Of a stretch of DNA of 64,000 nt, positions 14,440 to 26,557 are shown in pieces. The notes beneath the pieces are model-generated. The model saw only the letters and a program-made list of their open reading frames with translations, was not told where the DNA came from and made no database searches. Each line of letters begins with the position of its first letter. Position 1 is the first letter of the stretch. The position numbers and the translations under genes are program-made. This DNA is from a bacterium. Lineage in GTDB: Bacteria; Bacillota; Bacilli; Lactobacillales; Streptococcaceae. The DNA lies in contig CAJNDD010000009.1 in NCBI GenBank assembly GCA_905221435.1, positions 1 to 64,000 on the forward strand, read 5' to 3'.

Positions 14440-15438
14440 ATGTCAGAAAAAAGAGAATGGGTTTTAAAAGCATTTAGAGGTGAAAAGGTTGATCGTGTGC
14501 CAGTTGGCTTTTGGCACCATTTTACATCCGAAGACGAATGGCTACACGGTTTCTCAAATCCAACCATTATCGAGAAGAATATAGAGGGCCATAAGCGCTT
14601 TATCCGAGAAGTTCAGCCGGACTTTATCAAACTCATGAGTGATGGCTACTTTGCTTATCCAAATCCAGCGATTGCCAAAGGAAAATCACTTCAAGAATTG
14701 GCGGCCATTCAACCACTCGGACCAGATCACGCTTGGATAAAAGAGCAGGTTGACTTGGTTAAGAAAATCAAGCAAGAGTTTACGGAAGATATCGTTGCGA
14801 TTTACAATATTTTTGCTCCTGTGACCTATCTCAAGTGGTTGCTGGGGGAAGTATCTGGTGGGGATGACCTCATTGCGGACTTTCTGGTGGAAGACCCTGA
14901 AGCCCTCAAGAAGGTGTTGGATGTGATTGCAGAGGATATTGCGAGTCTCAGCCAAGCCGTCATCGAAGAGGCTGGTGCAGATGGAATCTATCTCAGCGTG
15001 CAAAGTATTCAAGATCAACGAGTGTCGGCAATAGATTATCAAGCTGTCATTGCACCTAGCGAGATAACGGTTCTGGAAGCAGCTAGTGCTGTTGATGGTG
15101 TTACTGTTCTTCATATCTGTGGCTACGAGGGGGCGCGAAATGACATTCATCTTTTTGCAGACTATCCAGCCCAAGTCTTTAACTGGGCTGTAGGACCAGA
15201 GGGAGTCACTCTCAAGGAAGGTCGTGAGATTTTCAAGGGACGTACGGTTCTTGGAGGATTCGAAAATGGCAAGACAGGCTTGCTGTATACTGGTAGCAAG
15301 GATGCCATTCAGACTGAGGCAAAGAAACTAGTTGCAGAAGCTGGGGAACAGGGCTTGGTACTTGGGGCAGATTGTACCATTCCAAGTGATATCGCAGTTG
15401 AACGTATCCAGTGGGTGAGAGAAGCGCTTGAAAACTAA
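14440..15438 (+). CDS. URO-D-fold zinc methyltransferase-like protein (paralog 2)
   Basis: 332 residues, clearly homologous to paralog 1 along its length (DRVPVGFWHHF versus ERVPVGFWFHF; AIYNIFAPVTYLKW versus SFYNIFSPISYLKRW). It keeps the same putative zinc ligands: LHICGYEG and GADC, again 84 residues apart. Two non-identical copies in one operon suggest a heterodimer or two related substrates. RBS AATGGAG lies 10 bases upstream. Streptococci lack heme synthesis, which also argues against a true decarboxylase. The function is inferred from the motif and context only. Confidence 0.85.
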   Translation: MSEKREWVLKAFRGEKVDRVPVGFWHHFTSEDEWLHGFSNPTIIEKNIEGHKRFIREVQPDFIKLMSDGYFAYPNPAIAKGKSLQELAAIQPLGPDHAWIKEQVDLVKKIKQEFTEDIVAIYNIFAPVTYLKWLLGEVSGGDDLIADFLVEDPEALKKVLDVIAEDIASLSQAVIEEAGADGIYLSVQSIQDQRVSAIDYQAVIAPSEITVLEAASAVDGVTVLHICGYEGARNDIHLFADYPAQVFNWAVGPEGVTLKEGREIFKGRTVLGGFENGKTGLLYTGSKDAIQTEAKKLVAEAGEQGLVLGADCTIPSDIAVERIQWVREALEN

Positions 15439-15449
15439 AGGAGAAAAAG

Positions 15450-16328
15450 ATGAGTAAAAAAGCATGGATTATCGGTGGTGTAGCAATTGTTGCAGTAATT
15501 GGGGCAACGATTATCGGGAGAAGTTTAGCTGGTGCTCCAGCCAAGGAGGGAGAAACGGCTTCGTCTGCTGAAGTTATAACCTTGAAGGTTGCCCATACAC
15601 AAAACTATGTACCTTATGACTTTGTCAATGAAAAAGGGGAATCAGATGGTTATGAAGTAGCTGTTTTGAAGGCTGTTGATGAGAAGTTGGCAAACTATCA
15701 ATTCGAATATACGGGTACCAGTGATGACGACCTCTTGATTGGTCTGGAATCAGGCAAGTATGACATCGGAACCAAGGGAGCTTGGTACACAGATGAACGA
15801 GCTAAAAAGTTCGTCATTCCATCTGAACCAGTCGGAGCGAGCATCATCGGATTTACTGTCAGAAAAGAAGATGAACAGAGATACAAAACCATTGATGACT
15901 TTGCTAAGAATAAAGGGAAATTGGTTCCCATCTCTCCACAGAATGCTCAATGGAATGTTATCACCAGCTACAATGAAAAACATCAGGATGCACCGATTGA
16001 GCTAACAGCAGCTGAATCTTTTAAAGTAGCAGATGCCTATGCTTGGGTCTTAGAAGGACGTTATGACGCCTTCTTTGATATCAAACTGTCCTTTGAAAAA
16101 GCAGTTACCGCAGAAGATGGCCCTTACCACCAATATGCGGATAAACTCAGCTGGTTCCCATATAAAGGCATTCCAACTTATCCCTTGATTCACCGTGATG
16201 AAAAGGGTGAGCAATTCGCTAAAGAATACGAAAAAGCAATCAAAGAGTTGAAAGAAGATGGCACGCTTGCTAAGCTATCTCAGCAATACTTTAAAGAAGA
16301 TGTCTTTAGTTACGTAGACAAAGACTAG
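15450..16328 (+). CDS. Amino-acid ABC transporter substrate-binding protein (SBP family 3)
   Basis: 292 residues with an N-terminal hydrophobic segment (WIIGGVAIVAVIGATIIG, about 6-23) and a bacterial extracellular solute-binding family 3 fold. Typical lines are YVPYDFVNEKGESDGYEVAV, DLLIGLESGKYDIGTKGAWYTDERAKKF and the closing DGTLAKLSQQYFKEDVF. Family 3 proteins bind polar amino acids or opines. There is no Cys in the signal region, so it is not a lipoprotein; it is probably membrane-anchored by an uncleaved helix, which is unusual for a Gram-positive importer. AAGGAG precedes the ATG, 11 bases after paralog 2. The substrate is likely the methylated compound used by the URO-D proteins (inference). 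Confidence 0.9.
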   Translation: MSKKAWIIGGVAIVAVIGATIIGRSLAGAPAKEGETASSAEVITLKVAHTQNYVPYDFVNEKGESDGYEVAVLKAVDEKLANYQFEYTGTSDDDLLIGLESGKYDIGTKGAWYTDERAKKFVIPSEPVGASIIGFTVRKEDEQRYKTIDDFAKNKGKLVPISPQNAQWNVITSYNEKHQDAPIELTAAESFKVADAYAWVLEGRYDAFFDIKLSFEKAVTAEDGPYHQYADKLSWFPYKGIPTYPLIHRDEKGEQFAKEYEKAIKELKEDGTLAKLSQQYFKEDVFSYVDKD

Positions 16329-16360
16329 ACCAGAAATTCCGAAACTAGAAAGGGTTTTGC

Positions 16361-17053
16361 ATGGTTTCTTATGATTTTTCCAAGGTCTTTCAGTTTTTGC
16401 CAACCTTATGGCAGGCACTTCCTATGACCTTGTCCATTCTCTTTTTTACCACTCTTCTTGGTTCCCTTTTTGGAGGTCTCTTGGCCTGGGCACAAGTAGG
16501 AGAAGGCAAGAGTTTTGCAGCGATTTCCAAAGGCTATATCTTTACCCTTCGTTGTACACCGCCGATTGTCTTGCTTTTTCTAGTCTTTTATGGCTTGCCA
16601 GAATTTCTGAAATGGTGGCTTGGTTTGGATATCAATAACTGGTCTAAAACTATTTTTGTTCTCCTGACGATGATTCTCTTGTTTGTCGCTATTGTTGCAG
16701 AGGTTTTCAAGGCGAGCTATCAAGCTATTCCAAAGGGGCAGACAGAGGCCGGGCTTAGTATTGGTTTGACTCCAAGTCAGACTTTTTGGAGAATCATTTT
16801 TCCCCAAGCTTTTCAAGTTGCTCTTCCCAATATAACGACCGCTATTCTCAATCTCATGCGGGATGCTGCTTTGGCTTATACGATTGGTTTCGTTGATGTT
16901 ATGGGGGCAGGCAATCTCTTGATTAGTCGCAATTTAGGGAACTACTCTCTGGAAACTTATACGGCAGTTGCGCTTCTTTACTGGGGGATTGCCTTGGTTA
17001 TTTCTAGCTTGAGTCGTTTGCTTGAGAAGTCTTTGGAAACAAAAGGGAGGTAA
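16361..17053 (+). CDS. Amino-acid ABC transporter permease 1 (HisM/GlnP type)
   Basis: 230 residues with about five membrane helices and the start TLWQALPMTLSILFFTTLLG usual for polar-amino-acid permeases. The conserved EAA loop that docks on the ATPase is QTEAGLSIGLTPSQTFWRIIFPQA (about 126-149), including EAGLSIGLT and FPQA. It pairs with the next permease and the ATPase to form an importer. The SD AAAGGG lies 8 bases before the ATG. Confidence 0.93.
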   Translation: MVSYDFSKVFQFLPTLWQALPMTLSILFFTTLLGSLFGGLLAWAQVGEGKSFAAISKGYIFTLRCTPPIVLLFLVFYGLPEFLKWWLGLDINNWSKTIFVLLTMILLFVAIVAEVFKASYQAIPKGQTEAGLSIGLTPSQTFWRIIFPQAFQVALPNITTAILNLMRDAALAYTIGFVDVMGAGNLLISRNLGNYSLETYTAVALLYWGIALVISSLSRLLEKSLETKGR

Positions 17054-17056
17054 GAA

Positions 17057-17779
17057 ATGGATATAGACTATATTGTAAAGACCTTTCTGGAGACCTTGAA
17101 GGGTGTGCCAATCACCTTGATTATCATGATTGTGGCTATGGTCTTAAGCTTTTTACCGGCTCTATTTTTAGCCTTGGGGCAGATTTACAAGGTTCGAGGG
17201 GTGAGGAGTTTTTCTCTAGTCTATCTGGCTTTTATCCGAGCGACTCCTCCGATTTTATTGATTCTCTTCTTTTATAGTTTGTTTCCAAGCCTGCTGAATC
17301 AATTTTTCAAAAGCATAGGAAGCGACTTTGATATTTTCAAGCTTGATCCTCTCTATTATGCTTTTATCATTTATAGTTTGATGACAGTCGGGAGTTTATC
17401 GGAGATTTTGCGTTCAGCTATCTTGACGGTGGACAAGGGACAACTAGAGGCAGCGCATGCGATTGGGCTGACTACGACCCAGGCCTATCTAAGGATTGTT
17501 TTTCCTCAAGCCTTGCGCTCAGCCTTGCCTAACTTGGCCAATCTGGTGATCAATATCGTCAAAGGGACCTCCCTGGTCTTTGTTATGACTATCAAGGATA
17601 TCACCGCTATTGCCCGTGTGGAAGCGTCCTACGGTTACCAGTATTTTGAGTCTTATTTTGTGATCTTTTTGCAGTATATTTTGATCTGTGGTTTGATTCA
17701 GTGGGGCTTCTCCCTACTGGAGAAAGGCTATGTGAAAAAAGAAAAGAGAGCAAAAGCATCTAGCGCGCGTTTTGTATAG
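17057..17779 (+). CDS. Amino-acid ABC transporter permease 2 (HisQ/GlnP type)
   Basis: 240 residues, about five helices. The EAA loop is EAAHAIGLTTTQAYLRIVFPQA. The gene starts three bases after permease 1; its SD (AAGGGAGG) lies inside the end of the upstream gene. Two different permeases in one operon imply a heterodimeric channel. Confidence 0.93.
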   Translation: MDIDYIVKTFLETLKGVPITLIIMIVAMVLSFLPALFLALGQIYKVRGVRSFSLVYLAFIRATPPILLILFFYSLFPSLLNQFFKSIGSDFDIFKLDPLYYAFIIYSLMTVGSLSEILRSAILTVDKGQLEAAHAIGLTTTQAYLRIVFPQALRSALPNLANLVINIVKGTSLVFVMTIKDITAIARVEASYGYQYFESYFVIFLQYILICGLIQWGFSLLEKGYVKKEKRAKASSARFV

Positions 17780-17788
17780 GAGGACAGA

Positions 17789-18553
17789 ATGTTACAAGTA
17801 GAACATATCGCAAAAACATTTGGTGAGAGGCAAGTACTGGAGGATGTCAATCTTCAGGTCAATCAAGGGGATGTCGTTGTTATTTTAGGGCCATCAGGTT
17901 CGGGGAAAACAACCTTTCTCCGTTGTCTTAACCACTTAGAAAAAGCTGACAGTGGCCGTTTGACCTTGGCAGGAAAGACCTATGACTTAGCCAAATTAAG
18001 CAAGAAAGACATTCTAGAAATTCGCCAAAAAACAGCCTTTGTTTTCCAACACTACAATCTCTTTGCAAATAAAACTGCTCTGGAAAATATTCTAGAAGGT
18101 CTAATCGTAGCTCGTAAAGTTCCCAAGGAAGAAGCACTCAAACGTGCAGAATCCGCCTTGGAAAAAGTTGGTTTACTGGCCTACAAAGACTACTACCCTT
18201 CCCAGCTTTCTGGTGGGCAACAACAACGAATAGGAATTGCGCGTGCTATTGCCGTCAAGCCCGAGGTCATTTTGCTGGATGAACCAACATCAGCACTAGA
18301 CCCTGAGTTGGTTGGAGATGTTTTGGATGTTCTGAAACAGTTGGCGGGAGAAGGTGTGACCATGGTGGTCGTCACGCATGAGATGGGATTTGCTAGAGAT
18401 GTCGCAAACCACGTTATTTTCATGGATGGAGGCCGTATCGTAGAGGAGAACAATCCCCACGATTTCTTTAGTCGTCCACAAGAAGAACGAACCAAGCAGT
18501 TCCTGGCTCGTATCTTATCAGACGCTAGCTATAGTGTAGAATATATGATTTGA
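17789..18553 (+). CDS. Amino-acid ABC transporter ATP-binding protein
   Basis: 254 residues with all ABC motifs: Walker [10 protein letters not shown] (about 34-42), Q-loop FVFQHYNLF, signature [14 protein letters not shown], Walker [15 protein letters not shown] and H-loop [11 protein letters not shown]. It belongs to the polar-amino-acid (HisP/GlnQ) subfamily. It is the last gene of the six-gene URO-D/transporter operon, which ends at the terminator 18576-18616. Confidence 0.95.
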   Translation: MLQVEHIAKTFGERQVLEDVNLQVNQGDVVVILGPSGSGKTTFLRCLNHLEKADSGRLTLAGKTYDLAKLSKKDILEIRQKTAFVFQHYNLFANKTALENILEGLIVARKVPKEEALKRAESALEKVGLLAYKDYYPSQLSGGQQQRIGIARAIAVKPEVILLDEPTSALDPELVGDVLDVLKQLAGEGVTMVVVTHEMGFARDVANHVIFMDGGRIVEENNPHDFFSRPQEERTKQFLARILSDASYSVEYMI

Positions 18554-18575
18554 TAGATAAGTGTATCATAAAAAC

Positions 18576-18620
18576 AACACCCCATGACTAGAAGATTCTT
18601 CTGACCATGGGGTGTTTTCT
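18576..18620 (+). terminator. Terminator of the URO-D/ABC operon
   Basis: AACACCCCATG and CATGGGGTGTT form a perfect 11-bp stem (18576-18586 and 18606-18616), followed by TTCTCT on the plus strand; the opposite strand has AAAAAC on its far side, so it may work both ways. Confidence 0.85.
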
Positions 18621-18638
18621 CTATAGGAGGGCTTGGTT

Positions 18639-18756
18639 ATACTCTTCGAAAATCTCTTTAAACCTCGTCAGCTTCGCCTTCTCTACAACCTCAAAGCTGT
18701 GCTTTGAGTAGCCTGCAGCTAGCTTTCTAGTTTACTCTTTGATTTTCATTGAGTAT
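18639..18756. repeat. BOX element (boxA-boxC type, boxB absent)
   Basis: It begins ATACTCTTCGAAAATCTCTT and ends TTTGATTTTCATTGAGTAT, the two conserved ends of the pneumococcal/mitis BOX repeat. The boxC core CTACAACCTCAAAGC-TGTGCTTTGAG is present, and no boxB unit is seen. Its end overlaps the first base of the pullulanase stop codon complement. Confidence 0.85.
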
Positions 18757-21700
18757 TAGTTCTTTTTCTTGTTTTTCATCAACCATCCAAGTCCGAGAAG
18801 GGCAAGGATGCTGAATCCAGCAAGGGCAAGGAGGGATTTGCTCTCGGTTCCTGTGTTTGGAAGGACTTTCTGAGAAAGAGCCTCTGCAGCGGTTTCTTGA
18901 GTTTCAGGATTGGCTGCTAGGTTTTGAGCTTGACCTTGTTCTTGTTCGACTTCCAAGCTAGAAAGATCAAATTCTGGTTTTTCTTCCACAGCTGGAGCGA
19001 CGATGGCACCGCCTTGAGACAAGCGGAGAACGACAGCAGTGAGAGCGTTCAATTTCAAGCCTTTTTCAGTCCATTCGAGACCTTGAGGGTTAGCAATTCC
19101 TACTGGTCCTGCTTGGTTTTCATCTGCGAGAACTTCGGCCTTTCTCAAGTGAGCAAATGCAGTCCCTAGAGTAAATTCGCGAGCCTTATCATCTGCATTG
19201 ACAAAGACTGCGTAGACATCGCCGTTTGGAGCTGTGATTTGGTAGCCGATGACTACGTCTTCTTTTTCAACACCATTTTGGCCTGGGACAGTGATGAGTC
19301 GGACGCGCTCTTTGATATCTTGTAGACTCTTGAGTCGGAAGGCGTCCGTAGACTGACGAAGAGCGATCAATCCTTTCATGTAGTCACGGCTCTTGACATT
19401 TTCTGGATATGCTTTGCTATCTGTAGCCTTGGTCCAATCAAACTTGTTGACAGCATCACTAGAGTCGTAAGAGTCATGGATAAAGTAAGGATAGACAAAT
19501 GGCTTGCCGTCTTTGTCACGCAACAAGTGAGACTTGTTTGGAACCTTATCTTCAGGAACAGGAGTCTTATAGGCTGGATCAAGGAATTGTTTGGTACGTC
19601 CGTATTCTTGACCAGAGTGGATAAACGGAGTCCCTTGAGCAGTCAAGACCATGAGGTTTCCAAGTCGCAAACGGCGATGGATTTCAGCATAGTTCTCAGC
19701 CTTGCTTGGGTCTTTTTTGATAGACTGGGCAATGATGTCAAAGAGGGTCAAGTTATCATGGGCTGCGATATACTGGATAACATCTCCAGGGCTGTCTGCT
19801 TCAAAGTTGGTTGGTTGGGCAATGAGATTTTTAAAGATAGTATTGATATCGCGTTTGCCACCTGTGATAAAGGCAGGTTGGCCTTCGTTTGGATAGCCAG
19901 ACTTGAGGTTGTTGCGGATGTCGTCTGAAAAGACAGCGACAGTATCTGTTTTCTTCATCCAATCTTGGTCAGCAGGTTGTACAGGCGTATTTTCATCACC
20001 AGTATAGGTTCTCCAGCCTTCACCTAGCATGATAAGATTTGGATTGAGGGCGCGTGCAGCCTTGTACGCTTCTTCGATTGAAGCCGCATCGTGGTCACCC
20101 ATCATATCGAAGCGGAAACCATCTACTTTGTAAGTTTCCACCAGATACTTGATAGAGTCTACCAAGACACGTTTAGACATGTAGTGGGTAGTTCCCAAAC
20201 GGCCGCCTCCAAAGCTAGTACGTGGAGTTCCGTCTGCGTTCATAAAGTGATAGTAGTTTGGCTCAATATCTTCAAAAATGTCAACATTGGCAGTATGGTT
20301 GTAGACCACGTCCAAGATAGCCCCCATGCCACGTTTGTGGATTTCGTTGATGAGGTTTTTGAATTCGGCAATTCGTTTTTCTGGATCCTTAGGATCGCTT
20401 GAGTACATACCAGTCAAGGAGAAGTAGTTTTGAGGGTCATATCCCCAGTTGTAGTTGCTGTTGCTTGAAGCGTAGGCAGACAAACGTTCATGGTTTTTCA
20501 ATTCATTAACAAAGTAGTAAGACAAGACTGGAAGGAGTTGGATATGAGTCACACCCAAGTCTTTGAGATAGTCTAGTTTTTCGATAAAGGCTTCAAAGGT
20601 ACCAAATGGTTTGGTCAAGTCTTTTGCGATGGCAGGATCCGAAGTGAAGTCACGCACATGAGCCTCATAGATAACGGCATCTTCACGTGATTTGAAGTTA
20701 CGAATCTTTCCATAGGTCAAGTCTTGCGGACCTAACTTCGCTGGATCGACAAAGGCAGCTTTAGCAACTTTATGGGCAGCATCTGTTTTTGCTAGGTCGC
20801 TGTTCCAGGCTGCTAGTGACTTAGCATAAGGGTCAAGAACGAGGATAGTTTTACCTTGGCGCTCGATTTGGTAGTGGTAGTAGTAGCCAGTGTAGTTGCT
20901 GATACCGAGACCAGAGTTTGCATCCAGAGTTTGTTTCCAGGTTCCTTTTTCTCCTTTTTCAAGGGCGACAGTTCCAACTACTTTTTCAGGATTTTTCTTG
21001 TCGTAGACAACGACAGAGACCTTATCAGCACTTGGAGACCAGAGAGTGAGGTCAACGCGCTTGCCATCTTCTTTGAGGGTTGCGCCGAGAGGGCCATCGT
21101 AACTGTAGGATTCATCCTTGAGGCGCCAGCTTGACCGTGTGGTAAAGCGGTCTGAATTGTAGCTGACAGTGTAAGGGTGCTGGGTGTCAGAGAAGTCGCC
21201 GATATAGGTCACTTTTTTACCTGCCTCATCCACTTCCATGTCTGTGATAGCTACTTTATTCCCTTGGTAATCAGTGATGCTAGAGTGTTTGAGGATATCG
21301 TCTTTCTTAGCTCCAACGAGGGTAGAAAAACTGCTTTCGATACGAGATTTAGCCACGTGTTGGGCTCCAGTCATGCGGATATCGTGCACATAGTAGGGGT
21401 TAGTGTAGATGGTTTCGTCATCATCTTTGAGGAAAATCTGACTGTGATTTTTTAGATCTGTGAATTTATAATCTTCTTTTCTGATTTTCACATCATCGCC
21501 TTTCTTGCTTTCGTCTAGTAATAAAAATCCAAATTCTCTTGCAGCTTCATTGAGTGGGATATCAATGTAACGGCCATATTTTCCAGTTGCGGTAAAGTCA
21601 GTACCGTCAGGCCATTCTCCACTGCTTGGGTTCTTGACATCGCCCCAATACCAAAGAGATTTCTTGTCATAGTTGCCATCGGTGCGGTAGTAGTTGACAC

Positions 21701-22472
21701 GAATAGTTCCTGCTGGTTGAGGGCGATAGTTGTATACCTTGTAGTTTTCATCTAGCCAGACCTCGTTCATTTTTGGAGAGAGGCGCTCTACCGAACGGTC
21801 CCCTGTCAGGTTATCCCCCTTGGTATTGTTGATAAGGAAGCTGACTTTCTTGGCTTGCTCATTTTTGAGTTTGACATCTAGATAATAGCCGTAGTCATCT
21901 TGCTTGGCATCCTTGAAGGACTTGGCTCCATTGGGCCAGTTTTCAGACGGTTTTTCAACATCGTCCCAAGTCCAAAGACCTTGAGAATCTTTGTTTTCTT
22001 CAGGGAGTTTTTTTACATGGATGCGGAAGTGGTTGTCTGCGATGGGTTCTTCAGAGGATGTATCAGTTTGTGGTTTTTTATCTGAGGTTGGCGCCGAAGT
22101 GCTGGCATCTACTTTCTCTTCCTTGCTGTTAGCCTGGCTTGTAGTAGCATCTTCTGTTTTAGGTGTTTCTGGTGCTGTAGTAGTTTCCGCAGCTGTAGCT
22201 TCTTTTTTAGCGTCAAGGGAAGCGTTTGCATTCTTTTGTTCAGAAATAGGCGTTTCCTTTTGAGTTTGACTAGTTTCAGTCTCAGTAGGAGCCTTGGTCA
22301 CTACGCTAGTATTCTCCTGAGTTTGAGGAAGGTTTTCGTTGGCCGAAATAGTTGGCATTGCAGCAGAAAGTAGGACAATACTGGCACCAATAAGGACAGA
22401 ACCAGTTCCGTTCTTCAAGGAACGAATACCGTAAATCATTTTTTTCTCAGTTTGAGATGGGATCTTTTTCAT
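18756..22472 (-). CDS. pulA: Cell-wall-anchored pullulanase / alkaline amylopullulanase (SpuA/PulA type)
   Basis: 1238 residues. It cuts alpha-1,6 branches of pullulan and glycogen at the cell surface. Order: a YSIRK-like signal region (YGIRSLKNGTGSVLIGAS, about 15-32), a Thr/Glu-rich spacer, two CBM41 glycogen-binding domains starting FRIHVKK and IRVNYYR with their aromatic WTWDDV and WYWGDV motifs, then the GH13 core. Core motifs are YNWGYDPQNYF, DGFRFDMMGDHD (nucleophile Asp), MLGEGWRTY (acid Glu) and AAHDNLTLFD. The C-terminus has LPNTG, a hydrophobic helix and KNKKKN for sortase. The ATG at 22472 has AAGGAG seven bases upstream; a GTG at 22475 is less likely. A strong cre site overlaps the -35, so glucose should repress it. 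Confidence 0.97.
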   Translation of the reverse strand: MKKIPSQTEKKMIYGIRSLKNGTGSVLIGASIVLLSAAMPTISANENLPQTQENTSVVTKAPTETETSQTQKETPISEQKNANASLDAKKEATAAETTTAPETPKTEDATTSQANSKEEKVDASTSAPTSDKKPQTDTSSEEPIADNHFRIHVKKLPEENKDSQGLWTWDDVEKPSENWPNGAKSFKDAKQDDYGYYLDVKLKNEQAKKVSFLINNTKGDNLTGDRSVERLSPKMNEVWLDENYKVYNYRPQPAGTIRVNYYRTDGNYDKKSLWYWGDVKNPSSGEWPDGTDFTATGKYGRYIDIPLNEAAREFGFLLLDESKKGDDVKIRKEDYKFTDLKNHSQIFLKDDDETIYTNPYYVHDIRMTGAQHVAKSRIESSFSTLVGAKKDDILKHSSITDYQGNKVAITDMEVDEAGKKVTYIGDFSDTQHPYTVSYNSDRFTTRSSWRLKDESYSYDGPLGATLKEDGKRVDLTLWSPSADKVSVVVYDKKNPEKVVGTVALEKGEKGTWKQTLDANSGLGISNYTGYYYHYQIERQGKTILVLDPYAKSLAAWNSDLAKTDAAHKVAKAAFVDPAKLGPQDLTYGKIRNFKSREDAVIYEAHVRDFTSDPAIAKDLTKPFGTFEAFIEKLDYLKDLGVTHIQLLPVLSYYFVNELKNHERLSAYASSNSNYNWGYDPQNYFSLTGMYSSDPKDPEKRIAEFKNLINEIHKRGMGAILDVVYNHTANVDIFEDIEPNYYHFMNADGTPRTSFGGGRLGTTHYMSKRVLVDSIKYLVETYKVDGFRFDMMGDHDAASIEEAYKAARALNPNLIMLGEGWRTYTGDENTPVQPADQDWMKKTDTVAVFSDDIRNNLKSGYPNEGQPAFITGGKRDINTIFKNLIAQPTNFEADSPGDVIQYIAAHDNLTLFDIIAQSIKKDPSKAENYAEIHRRLRLGNLMVLTAQGTPFIHSGQEYGRTKQFLDPAYKTPVPEDKVPNKSHLLRDKDGKPFVYPYFIHDSYDSSDAVNKFDWTKATDSKAYPENVKSRDYMKGLIALRQSTDAFRLKSLQDIKERVRLITVPGQNGVEKEDVVIGYQITAPNGDVYAVFVNADDKAREFTLGTAFAHLRKAEVLADENQAGPVGIANPQGLEWTEKGLKLNALTAVVLRLSQGGAIVAPAVEEKPEFDLSSLEVEQEQGQAQNLAANPETQETAAEALSQKVLPNTGTESKSLLALAGFSILALLGLGWLMKNKKKN

Positions 22473-22503
22473 CACAATTCTCCTTGTATAGTTGTTCCTT
22501 ATC

Positions 22504-22541
22504 AGTATAGCACGAGGTAAACATTAGTGCAAGCGTTTTCC
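22504..22541 (-). promoter_or_regulatory. Pullulanase promoter with overlapping cre site
   Basis: On the minus strand TTGCAC (22532-22527), 17 bp, TATACT (22509-22504). GGAAAACGCTTGCA (22541-22528) matches the CcpA cre consensus at 13 of 14 positions and covers the -35, a repressing position. Confidence 0.75.
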
Positions 22542-22630
22542 TAATTTTTGAGAGAAAATTTTATGCTCAATTCTTTTGAAAATTTAAACTATTTTATAGG
22601 AAAAGATTGTTTAAAAATAGTAAAAAAACC

Positions 22631-22659
22631 TTGAAAAATCTAGCTAAATAAGGTACAAT
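22631..22659 (+). promoter_or_regulatory. rpoB-rpoC promoter
   Basis: TTGAAA (22631-22636), a 17-bp spacer and TACAAT (22654-22659). Transcription should start near 22666, leaving a leader of almost 250 nt before rpoB. Confidence 0.75.
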
Positions 22660-22683
22660 ATGAGTAATCATTTGTCGTAGGTT

Positions 22684-22757
22684 TTGTCTGAAATATTGTC
22701 CAGACAAGGCTCACAGCAGTTAAATCTCCTGAAAAAGTCGGATTTAGCTGCTCTTTT
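22684..22757 (+). terminator. Attenuator-like structure in the rpoB leader
   Basis: Two consecutive hairpins. First TTGTCTG/CAGACAA (22684-22707). Then AGCAG-t-TAAATC pairs with GATTTA-GCTGCT (22715-22726 and 22741-22752), followed by CTTTTTG. The second is a plausible intrinsic terminator about 155 bases before the rpoB start and inside the transcript predicted from the promoter. Confidence 0.6.
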
Positions 22758-22913
22758 TGTGCTTTTTTTCAGGTTTTTGAGTGCTTGTAACAAAGATTTA
22801 AAGATTCTGAAAATTCATCAAAGGGACACGGTGATAGGGGTTTTAAAAACCATATGACGATTAGAAAAGCCTGATTGACAAGGCTTGGAATTTATTTACA
22901 AAGGAGAATCATC

Positions 22914-26525
<3,612 letters not shown>

Positions 26526-26557
26526 GCAGTTCACTTAGAATAGAAAGGGAAGAAATA

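Noticed and set aside
13218..15438. True uroporphyrinogen decarboxylase (hemE) for heme synthesis
   Set aside because: The N-terminal RPPVWxMRQAGRY motif is missing, the zinc-methyltransferase Cys/His set is present, and no other heme genes are nearby.
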